Source: Arbacia lixula
Lineage: Eukaryota > Echinodermata > Echinoidea > Arbacioida > Arbaciidae
Length of the DNA: 64,000 nt
Direction: 5' to 3'
Assembly: GCA_963669155.1 (NCBI GenBank)
Contig: OZ022588.1
Location: 7,340,679 to 7,404,678, forward strand
Shown: piece after piece, positions 36,901 to 48,900 of the stretch
Layout of the letters: every line of letters starts with the position of its first letter
How positions within the stretch are numbered: the stretch's first letter is position 1
The notes under the pieces: model-generated
Told to the model about the DNA's origin: nothing
The model's input: only the letters and a program-made list of their open reading frames with translations
The model's database searches: none
Translations under genes and position numbers: made by a program

Positions 36901-39900
36901 AAGCCTTAGAATAGGACTCAAGTACGTGCCAATCTTTGTCATCATGGTCATGGCGAGCAAAGTGGTAAATATATCTTTTTCGAGCCGTATGATAGTTACA
37001 CAAATAAATAGAAATATATTAATGTATTACCTGTCGGGCCCACGTCGCAGATTACACCCACATCTTCAGAGTGTCCGCAGTTATGGGTCAGAACTTCGCG
37101 GCTGGAGCAGTCGAAGATGTCCGACTCGGTCCCGAAGCAGGCAACATCGTCCAGAATGATTGGATCGGATCCTTGACCAAAGTGAGCACTTCCATAAGCG
37201 GTTCCAGAATCGCCGAGGCCAAGCTGGCGACACACCACAGCAGCATCGGTATCGCCAAACCCGTCATCGCACACCGTGCCCCACTGTCCATTGTAATACA
37301 CCTCAACTCGACCTTCGTTTGAAGACGACCCATCGACCAGGCGAACTGATAGTAAAAACAAATGTTAAACTTGGTGTGTTTAGAACTATCAAGTTTCTCA
37401 ACATGTTTGTGAAGACAGAAAACAAAACTGCTGCCAGGAGTTGATGAAGTTGTTGATGAAATCATGTCCCACGGTCTCTTTCACAAAATGACCACCCCCA
37501 CTGGATTTGGGACTTGGTGCTTTGGAAAATGCCTCTTGAATTGACCCAAATATCATTTCTTTTGTCCGTGATATTCCTAGTAACCTTCAAGAACATATTA
37601 TAATACTACAACTGTTTTTGAAGGTAAAACTCATGTAGTGGGTCTTTTGCAGAGCCTCCAACAAACTTCGATCAGAAAGCCTTAGAATAGGACTCAAGTA
37701 CGTGCCAATCTTTGTCATCATGGTCATGGCGAGCAAAGTGGTAAATATATCTTTTTCGAGCCGTATGATAGTTACACGAATAAATAGAAATATATTAATG
37801 TATTACCTGTCGGGCCCACGTCGCAGATTACACCCACATCTTCAGAGTGTCCGCAGTTATGGGTCAGAACTTCGCGGCTGGAGCAGTCGAAGATGTCCGA
37901 CTCGGTCCCGGTGCAGGCAACATCGTCCAGAATGATTGGATCGGATCCTTGACCAAAGTGAGCACTTCCATAAGCGGTTCCGGAATCGCCGAGGCCAAGC
38001 TGGCGACACACCACAGCAGCATCGGTATCGCCAAACCCGTCATCGCACACCGTGCCCCACTGTCCATTGTAATACACCTCAACTCGACCTTCGTTTGAAG
38101 ACGATCCATCGACCAGGCGAACTGATAGTAAAAACAAATGTTAAACTTGGTGTGTTTAGAACTATCAAGTTTCTCAACTTTTTTGAAGACGGAAAACAAA
38201 ACTGATGCCAGGAGTTGATGAAGTTGTTGATGAAATCATGTCCCACGGTCTCTTTCACAAAATGACCACCCCCACTGGATTTGGGACTTTTGCTTTGGAA
38301 AATGCCTTTTGAATTGACCCAAATATCATTTCTTTTTTTCGTGATATTCCTAGTAACCTTCAAGAACATATCATAATACTACAACTGTTTTTGAAGGTAA
38401 AACTCATGTATTGGGTCTTTTGCAGAGCCTCCAACAAACTTCGATCAGAAAGCCTGAGAATAGGATTCAAGCACGTGCCAATGTTTGTCATCATGGTCAT
38501 GGCGAGCAAAGTGGTAAATATATTTTTTTTCGAGCCGTATGATAGTTACACAAATAAATAGAAATATATTAATGTATTACCTGTCGGGCCAAAGTCGCAG
38601 ATTACACCCACATCTTCAGAGTGTCCGCAGTTATGGGTCAGAACATCGCGTTTAGAACTATCAAGTTTCTCAACTTTTTTGAAGACGGAAAACAAAACTG
38701 ATGCCAGGAGTTGATGAAGTTGTTGATGAAATCATGTCCCACGGTCTCTTTCACAAAATGACCACCCCATTGGATTTGGGACTTGGTGCTTTGGAAAATG
38801 CCTCTTGAATTGACCCAAATATCATTTCTTTTGTCCGTGATATTCCTAGTAACCTTCAAGAACATATTATATTACTACAACTGTTTTTGAATGTAAAACT
38901 CATGTATTGGGTCTTTTGCAGAGCTTCTAACAAACTTCGATCAGAAAGCCTTAGAATAGGACTCAAGTACGTGCCAATCTGTGTCATCATGGTCATGGCG
39001 AGCAAAGTGGTAAATATATCTTTTTCGAGCCGTATGATAGTTACACAAATAAACAGAAATATATTAATGTATTACCTGTCGGGCCCACGTCGCAGATTAC
39101 ACCCACATCTTCAGAGTGGCCGCAGTTGTGGCTCAGAACTCCGCGGTTGGAGCAGTCGAAGATGTCCGACTCGGTCCCGGTGCAGGCAACATCGTCCAGA
39201 ATGATTGGATCGGATCCTTGACCAAAGTGAGCACTTCCATAAGCGGTTCCAGAATCGCCGAGGCCAAGCTGGCGACACACCACAGCAGCATCGGTATCAT
39301 CAAAATAGTCATCGCACACCGTGCCCCACTGTCCATTGTAATACACCTCAACTCGACCTTCGTTTGAAGACGACCCATCGACCAGGCGAACTGATAGTAA
39401 AAACAAATGTTAAACTTGGTGTGTTTAGAACTATCAAGTTTCTCAACTTTTTTGAAGACGGAAAACAAAACTGCTACCAGGAGTTGATGAAGTTGTTGAT
39501 GAAATCATGTCCCACGGTCTCTTTCACAAAATGACCACCCCCATTGGATTTGGGACTTGGTGCTTTGGAAAATGCCCTTTGAATTGACCCAAATATCATT
39601 TCTTTTGTCCGTGATATTCCTAGTAACCTTCAAGAACATATTATAATACTACAACTGTTTTTGAAGGTAAAACTCATGTATTGGGTCTTTTGCAGAGCCT
39701 CCAACAAACTTCGATCAGAAAGCCTTAGAATAAGACTCAAGCACGTGCCAATCTTTGTCATCATGGTCATGGCGAGCAAAGTGGTAAATATATTTCTTCG
39801 AGCCATATAATAGTTACACAAATAAATAGAAATATATTAATGTATTACCTGTCGGGCCCACGTCGCAGATTACACCCACATCTTCAGAGTGTCCGCAGTT

Positions 39901-42900
39901 ATGGCTCAAAACATCGCGGCTGGAGCAGTCAAAGATGTCTGACTCGGTCCCGGTGCAGGCAACATCGTCCAGAATGATTGGATCGGATCCTTGACCAAAG
40001 TGAGCACTTCCATAAGCGGTTCCAGAATCGCCGAGGCCAAGCTGGCGACACACCACAGCAGCATCGGTATCGCCAAACCCGTCATCGCACACCGTGCCCC
40101 ACTGTCCATTGTAATACACCTCAACTCGACCTTCGTTTGAAGACGACCCATCGACCAGGCGAACTAATAGTAAAAACAAATGTTAAACTTGGTGTGTTTA
40201 GAACTATCAAGTTTCTCAACTTTTTTGAAGACGGAAAACAAAACTGCTGCCAGGAGTTGATGAAGTTGTTGATGAAATCATGTCCCACGGTCTCTTTCAC
40301 AAAATGACCACCCTAATTGTATTTGGGACTTGGTGCTTTGGAAAATTCCCTTTGAATTGACCCAGATATCATTTCTTTTGTCCGTGATATTCCTAGTAAC
40401 CTTCAAGAACATATTATAATACTACAACTGTTTTTTAATGTAAAACTCATGTATTGGGTCTTTTGCAGAGTCTCCAACAAACTTCGTTCAGAAAGCCTTA
40501 GAATAGGACTCACTAACGTGCCAATCTTTGTCATCACGGTCATGGCGAGCAAAGTGGTAAATATATTTTTTCGAGCCGTACAATAGTTACACAAATAAAT
40601 AGAAATATATTAATGTATTACCTGTCGGGCCCACGTCGCAGATTACACCCACATCTTCAGAGTGTCCGCAGTTATGGGTCAAAACATCAAGGCTGGAGCA
40701 GTCGAAGATGTCCGACTCGGTCCCGAAGCAGGCAACATCGTCCAGAATGATTGGATCGGATCCTTGACCAAAGTGAGCACTTCCATAAGCGGTTCCAGAA
40801 TCGCCGAGGCCAAGCTGGCGACACACCACAGCAGCATCGGTATCATCAAAATAGTCATCGCACACCGTGCCCCATTGTCCATTGTAATACACCTCAACTC
40901 GACCTTCGTTTGAAGACGACCCATCGACCAGGCGAACTGATAGTAAAACCAAATGTTAAACTTGGTGTGTTTAGAACTATCAAGTTTCTCAACTTTTTTG
41001 AAGACGGAAAACAAAACTGATGCCTGGAGTTGATGAAGTTGTTGATGAAATCATGTCCTACGGTCTCTTTCACAAAATGACCACCCCCATTAGATTTGGG
41101 ACTTGGTGCTTTGGAAAATGCCTTTTGAATTGACCCAAATATCATTCCTTTTGTCCGTGATATTCCTAGTAACCTTCAAGAACATATTATAATACTACAA
41201 CTGTTTTTGAAGGTAAAACTCATGTATTGGGTCTTTTGCAAAGCCTCCAACAAACTTCGATCAGAAAGCCTTAGAATAGGACTCAAGCACGTGCCAATCT
41301 TTGTCATCATGGTCATGGCGAGCAAAGTGGTAAATATAGCTTTTTCGAGCCGTATAATAGTTACACAAATAAATAGAAATATATTAATGTATTACCTGTC
41401 GTGCCCACGTCGCAGATTACACCCACATCTTCAGAGTGTCCGCAGTTATGGTTCAGAACATCGCGGCTGGAGCAGTCGAAGATGTCCGACTCGGTCCCGG
41501 TGCAGGCAACATCGTCCAGAATGATTGGATCGGATCCTTGACCAAAGTGAGCACTTCCATAAGCGGTTCCAGAATCGCCGAGGCCAAGCTGGCGACACAC
41601 CACACCAGCATCGGTATCATCAAAATAGTCATCGCACACCGTGCCCCACTGTCCATTGTAATACACCTCAACTCGACCTTCGTTTGAAGACGACCCATCG
41701 ACCAGGCGAACTGATAGTAAAAACAAATGTTAAACTTGGTGTGTTTAGAACTATCAAGTTTCTCAACTTTTTTGAAGACGGAAAACAAAACTGCTGCCAG
41801 GAGTTGATGAAGTTGTTGATGAAATCATGTCCTACGGTCTCTTTCACAAAATGTCCACCCCAATTAGATTTGGGACTTGGTGCTTTGGAAAATGCCTTTT
41901 GAATTGACCCAAATATCATTTCTTTTGTCCGTGATATTCCTAGTAACCTTCAAGAACATATTATAATACTACAACTGTTTTTGAACGTAACACTCATGTA
42001 TTGGGTCTTTTGCAGAGCCTCCAACAAACTTCGATCAGAAAGCCTTAGAATAGGACTCAAGCACATGCCAATGTTTGTCATCATGGTCATGGCGAGCAAA
42101 GTGGTAAATATAGCTTTTTCGAGCCGTATGATAGTTACACAAATAAATAAAATATATCAAACGTAATACCTGTCGGGCCCACGTCGCAGATTACACCCAC
42201 ATCTTCAGAGTGTCCGCAGTTGTGGCTCAGAACTCCGCGGTTGGAGCAGTCGAAGATGTCCGACTCGGTCCCGGTGCAGGCAACATCGTCCAGAATGATT
42301 GGATCGGATCCTTGACCAAAGTGAGCACTTCCATAAGCGGTTCCGGAATCGCCGAGGCCAAGCTGGCGACACACCACAGCAGCATCGGTATCACCAAACC
42401 CGTCATCACACACCGTGCCCCACTGTCCATTGTAATACACCTCAACTCGACCTTCGTTTGAAGACGACCCATCGACCAGGCGAACTGATAGTAAAAACAA
42501 ATGTTAAACTTGGTGTGTTTAGAACTATCAAGTTTCTCAACTTTTTTGAAGACGGAAAACAAAACTGATGCCTGGAGTTGATGAAGTTGTTGATGAAATC
42601 ATGTCCTACGGTCTCTTTCACAAAATGACCACCCCCGTTAGATTTGGGACTTGGTGCTTTGGAAAATGCCTTTTGAATTGACCCAAATATCATTTCTTTT
42701 GTCCGTGATATTCCTAGTAACCTTCAAGAACATATTATAATACTACAACTGTTTTTGAAGGTAAAACTCATGTATTGGGTCTTTTGCAAAGCCTCCAACA
42801 AACTTCGATCAGAAAGCCTTAGAATAGGACTCAAGCACGTGCCAATCTTTGTCATCATGGTCATGGCGAGCAAAGTGGTAAATATAGCTTTTTCGAGCCG

Positions 42901-45900
42901 TATAATAGTTACACAAATAAATAGAAATATATTAATGTATTACCTGTCGTGCCCACGTCGCAGATTACACCCACATCTTCAGAGTGTCCGCAGTTGTGGC
43001 TCAGAACTCCGCGGTTGGAGCAGTCGAATATGTCCGACTCGGTCCCGAAGCAGGCAACATCGTCCAGAATGATTGGATCGGATCCTTGACCAAAGTGAGC
43101 ACTTCCATAAGCGGTTCCAGAATCGCCGAGGCCAAGCTGGCGACACACCACAGCAGCATCGGTATCGCCAAACCCGTCATCGCACACCGTGCCCCACTGT
43201 CCATTGTAATACACCTCAACCCGACCCTCTGTTGAAGACGATCCACCGACCAGGCGAACTGATTATAAAAAGAATAGTAAAACTAGGTTTACTACCCAAA
43301 TTTCTCATAAAAATTACACAAAATCTTGTAAATTTAACGCTGTTTAATATGACACCTTATATGATGTGTGAAAATGAACCATTCAAATGTTGTTAAAAAA
43401 TTGTTCAATACTACTTTTCTGTAGCAGCCATTTTTTAAAATGGCCGCAGTTGCTCTCCTGGGCAAAAATCGAGAGGGCTCAATATCCAAATTTGCGTGTA
43501 ATACATTATTCTATGTGAGTGCCAATTTTGGTGCTTTTAGACAAAAGTGAACAATTACGGCAAAAAAACGAGCTATGCCGCTGGACTACTGCAACTGATT
43601 CGAAAGCCATCATAATGGTACTGACACAGTGGGTTGAGAAGAATGGAAATATATTCAATGTATTACCTGGCAGGGAACAGCTTACACCTACATCTTCAGA
43701 ATGGCCACAGTTTTCGATGCCAAAACCGCGGTGGCTGCAGTCAAAGATGTCCGACTCGGTCCCAGTGCAGGCAACATCGTCCAGAATGATTGGATCGGAT
43801 CCTTGACCAAAGTGAGCGCTTCCATAAGCGGTTCCGGAATCGCCGAGGCCAAGCTGGCGACACACCACAGCAGCATCGGTATCGTCGAAATAGTCATCGC
43901 ACACCGTGCCCCACTCTCCATTGTAATAGACCTCAACTCGACCTTCGGTTGAAGACGACCCACCGACTAGGCGAACTGATTGCAAACAGATTTGTTGAAC
44001 GAGGTTTGTTTTATTCAATTGATTCTTTCCACTTCTTACAAAACTGGAAACAAAACTAATTCCAGGAGTTGATATATATATCTGCTGATCGAAATACGAC
44101 CCATTATCTCACCAACAAAACACCCTCACTTTAGATCTCTGACCTGGTTCTCTTGACAAATGTTTCTAACTGGCAAAACAAATTATTTTATTAATTTGTG
44201 ATATTCCTATCCAATCATCTATGTTTACAATTAACCGTATGGCAGAGCATCATCATGATCATACTGCAATTGGTTATGATCTTTACTATCATGCATTGGG
44301 CCTTCAGAACACTATCTAATAAATGCCGTCTAGGAGGACTGCCTGTCAATGCGAGTCAGAGAAAAATATTACACTTTCTTACATGCTCATGTTAGAAATA
44401 CAGGAGTAAATCATAACTCGTGTACCAGTCTCAGATAGAGTAACTCTTCCAGTATTATTTGATACCACATGTGTGGAGAATCAGTAATGAATTTATTGGA
44501 CCAAATATATTTCAACTATGATGTTGCGTGACGTCAGACCTCGAAATATTTATCACTATACCAATATTCTGACGTCATTTTTTCAGAAAACTGGATATTT
44601 TGCTATCGATATCCGTCAATCGATCGCTTAATTTTTGTACTGAGCTTGCACGACCGCCGCTGTGAAAGGTCGTTGATCAGCTGTGCATGTAAACTTAAAC
44701 AACAATGTCTGCGCCCAGTGACGAGCCGAGATTCAATCTCGTTGAAGATGGGGATTTGGAGGATTTTATTGCCTCGACAGATTCGGAGAATAAGAAGAAA
44801 CAGATCAAGTAGGGGTTTCTCTCTTGTAATAATTGAAGGATATAAATCAAATATACCATGCACTATTTTCGAAGTACCAGGTGAAATGATTGATTCCTCA
44901 GGGCAGGAATAGTACTATTTTTTCGGGGTTGCGCCCCTCAAATAATAGTACCCTTCATGCCACCTTTGAATCCATAATTTCACTGGAACTTCTCAGTGCA
45001 TGATATATTTGATTTTATATTCCACATACTAAGAATGTTGCTATGTGATTGGTCAAGAGTTATTCACGTGATAAAGCGTTTGTCCATCTGATCACCTGAG
45101 AATAAAAGTTCGTTACACTCTAAATGAGAGTATTTTTTGGTTTCACTGATCTCTTCACTCCTCACAGTCCTAACGCGTTATCAATATTTTGAGTACGCGC
45201 GAAATAAAAGTGCGTTACACTCGGACTACCAATTGACTGACGCGTCCTAACGCGCGTCCTATACGCGTGTTCCCCATGGCAGCGGCTCGGGGTTAGGTAG
45301 AGAAGTAAACATTACTTTTGTACGTCAAATTGACATTTTGGTATAGATAGTTGGTTTCAGATGTGGAATATAAAGCAAATAATCAACTTTTGGTTTCAGG
45401 CAATGAGACGAGCTATCACTTCCTCGGCGATCTGCAGGCGTACGCTATCTTTTCTAAGCTGCGCTTTGGAAAGATAGCTACATCCAGATCGCCTCGAAAG
45501 TGATAGTTCGTCCCATCACCTTCACAAACGTTAACTATTTGCTTAATAGTGAGTGGTCCACAAACCGGCCCCCGCGTATTTCTGCTCAGTGCGCGTTATC
45601 GAAGGTTGGATGCACGATTTATTGTGTATTTACGCATTAGTATGCACAATTTTCGGAAGCAAAATTAGACGAAATGTTCACATATTTGACAATTGCACAC
45701 TTTCGTTCGAAATATCTCTGTTTTTCAACTTGCGGTCGTACTTCCTTGATTTTCTCGTCGTTCGGCGAAACTTTTCCGTCAATTTTTCACTGCACTGGAA
45801 CGAGCATGATCGAGACCCAATACTGGTTAAAAGTGACCTTTTGGAGAAATACGAATTCCCCTCTTCCTTGATAGTTCTACCTGGCCATATTTTACAAAAG

Positions 45901-48900
45901 GAGACTACTCTTAAAAGGGACGTGACTAAAACTATAGGCACTAGGTGATCTCAAAACAAACAAAGTAATAGTATTGTTCTCAGATCACCGCCGGCCGACA
46001 GTTTAGAGTAGTATGTATTGATATACCGAATAAATTTATGACGGATAGCTAGGATCGAGCCCACAAACATTAAAAAAGATTCAACGAAAGCAGAGCTTTA
46101 ACCTATTTAGACAGCGCACACGTTAATTGGTCATAAGTCGCGTTGAAAAGGGCGCGCAAACAAAAAGCATATGGGTCATCCTCACAAAATATCGCGAAGT
46201 TAATAATCGCGCCGAGTCTGACAATCGTGTCCTCAAAAACTCGCGATGTTAAAAATATCGCGAGTTTTCGGGACAAACTACGCATCCTCAGCATGCTCAG
46301 CACACTCGATCGACTATTCCCAGCATGCAATTCGTTTCGCGCGAAGTGGGATGTAAACATACAACGAAATTGATTCGCTCGGTCAAGCTAGAGTTTAGTC
46401 GAATGCACGTACGCACTATCGCCGTTTACAGTCAATCGGCAGCGCTCGCTCGTTCTATAGAAATCGTCAGCGTTTTATTTTTCGTCTCGCGAAATCTCAC
46501 GCGCAGATTTTGCTGCACCTAGATTATGAAGGAGTTCGACAAGCGAGATCTTTTGCCGGTGTCTTCTGTAAGCGTACTGATCGGGAATTTTTTTACACAG
46601 GGATTGAGATTATATGCTTCTTAATAAATATTTTCATGTTTTTTCGAAATCCGCAAAGGAGTTTTTATGTTATTTGCTTTCAAAAACAGGCCTCAATTTT
46701 TTTTTAATATGTCAGCTCTCAGACCTTGCTGGATCCTGACCCCTTTATGGATTGTACGGAAATGACAGTTACGGCTCTAAAAAGCCAATACTCCAGCAGA
46801 GATTTTGATTCCAATACTGTTTGGGCTCAAAAATAAAACAAACATTTGAGCTATTCGTCTCCAAAGTGACGCGAGATTTCAGAAATCGTACGGACTTCGC
46901 AACCGATATATATGTAAACTCTCAGACTTTGCTGGATCCTGACCCTTCTACAAATTGGACGGCAACACCAGTTACAGCTTTGGAAAGCCAGTACTCCAGC
47001 GGAGAATTTGATTCCAGTTTTGTTTGGGCTAAAAAATAAAACATTTGTGCTATTCGTCTTCAAAGTAAAGCGAATTTTCAGAAATCATACGGACTTCGCA
47101 ACCGATATTCGTCCGCAGGCAGCAGAAAACACGCGATTTTATTTTCAGCTCGGTAGTCGTGACCTTCACTTGACCTCTGGAACCGCAAAAAAGGTTTCCC
47201 TTTCAAACTGCGATATCTCCATGAATAAACCATATTTTTGTACACTTTCTTTTGCAACTGTATGTTGGAGGTCGAGATTTACCAAGTGTGAAACAATGTT
47301 GAATTAAAACAGGCAGAAAATATTGCAAATTCGAGATAAATATGTGATTCTAATTAAATAAAGAAAAATTAAAATAAACTATATTTTCATGTCAATCGCT
47401 TTTGAGCCCCCAACACTTATAGATCGTCTGGAGCGGAATCTATTAATTTAAATAAAATAACAGTTCAACATCTTCCGCGACTAGGCTAGTCTAACATCTC
47501 GATGAGTTGATAATAATAATAATAATAATAATGATAATTAACAGCATTTATATAGCGCTTATCACAAAGAATGTCTCTAAGCGCTTAAGGAAAAATTAAA
47601 TACAAAGACGAGGAATTCAGCTAAAAACAAATTATACCTGTTAACAGTTGACAGTAGACAGTTGAAGCTGCATATGGTGAGGAAAGTTTATTTAACGACA
47701 AAGTAGGTTTTTAACATAGATTTAAATTTGTGTGTTGAGTCTGCTTGTTTTATGTTCTGAGGTAGATTGTTCCAAAGTTGAGGGGATGTTGAATAAAAAG
47801 ATTGGGAATCATAAGACTTGGTATTGTGAGAATGATTTTTTGCCTGAGCGCAAGTTGCGGGAGGGTGAATATTCTGATATTAACTGTTAAAGATAGACCG
47901 GAGCTGATTTTATCAAACATTGGATAGTAAGCAAGAGAATCTTAAAATCAACTCGTCCACGAACCCTTAGCATATAAAGCTCCCTTAGCAGTGGAGTGAC
48001 AGACTCACGTGAACGACGTTTAACAATAAGCATAGCTGCTGAATTTTGTATTCTCTGCAGTTTGTTGATTTGTGCATCAGGTAGACCATACAGAAGACTG
48101 CTGCAAAAGTCAATGCGAGGCATGACCAGTGCCTGAACAAGCTTCTGGGTGGTCTTTCTTGTAAGAGATTGACGGATACTACTAATTTTACGCAATGCAA
48201 ACGAAGCAGATCTGTATACGTTGTTCACATGGGTCTTTAGAGACATTTTATCATCAAACGTGACCCCTAGGTTCCTAGCAGCCGTAGAGCATTCTATATC
48301 AGTACCATCAACATATATATTGCCAGTCGGACCACAAGTCTTTTACCTAATCACAAAGTGTAAACATTCTGTTTACTTTCATTTAACTTCAAACCATTCT
48401 GTATGGACCAATTCTAAATGTATGTTAGACTTATCTTAAAAAAGGTTAGTCCAAAGTTCATCTGTGACTACGATTAGATCTAACGTTACGTTACCGGCAC
48501 GTTTATTCATTTTCCATGGCTAGTAGCATTAATAGCTGCGCATTCCTGCTACATGTAGTGCATAACAACCAACGTTAAGCGCGTCAATATGGAAACGCAG
48601 CACGACTCTCCACTAACCCAAAAATTTAAGACCTCATTTGGATTTATCAGTTTCTCTTGGTTGTATAGTATGCAGCGCAGTGCAGTCATTACTGAATTTA
48701 TATCGCTTAAAGAGTGCAACTGCAGTCCATACAGTTTTGATTTGATGTTGATAGATAAATAAAACAATCCCCAGTAGAAGTAGTACTAGTACGACGCTCC
48801 GCATCTGATATGACAGTACCCTAGCCTGTACAGTTAGCTCGATCGCACGCTAATGGAAAAGCGAACGCCGGAAAACACGTGAGTAAAATCGCGATTTTTC

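Noticed and set aside
29147-42693. Recurrent 83-codon minus-strand frame ([20 protein letters not shown]...) in the introns
   Set aside because: It spans intron sequence into the exon start, across the acceptor. It is open in many units only because they are recent copies, and is broken in others.
28875-43258. Regularly spaced repeats resembling a CRISPR-like array
   Set aside because: The repeat is a 774-bp exon-intron unit in a eukaryotic gene. There are no short palindromic repeats with unique spacers and no cas genes.
28915-43952. Recurrent plus-strand open frames of 83 and 89 codons opposite every SRCR exon
   Set aside because: They are antisense shadows of the SRCR exons. They recur only because the exons do, and have no splice or domain support.
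43506-44018. Extended 170-codon frame [13 protein letters not shown]... as the SRCR protein start
   Set aside because: The residues before SVRLVGG are intron sequence. A proper acceptor lies at the domain start, and a signal-peptide exon in matching phase exists at 51965-52022.
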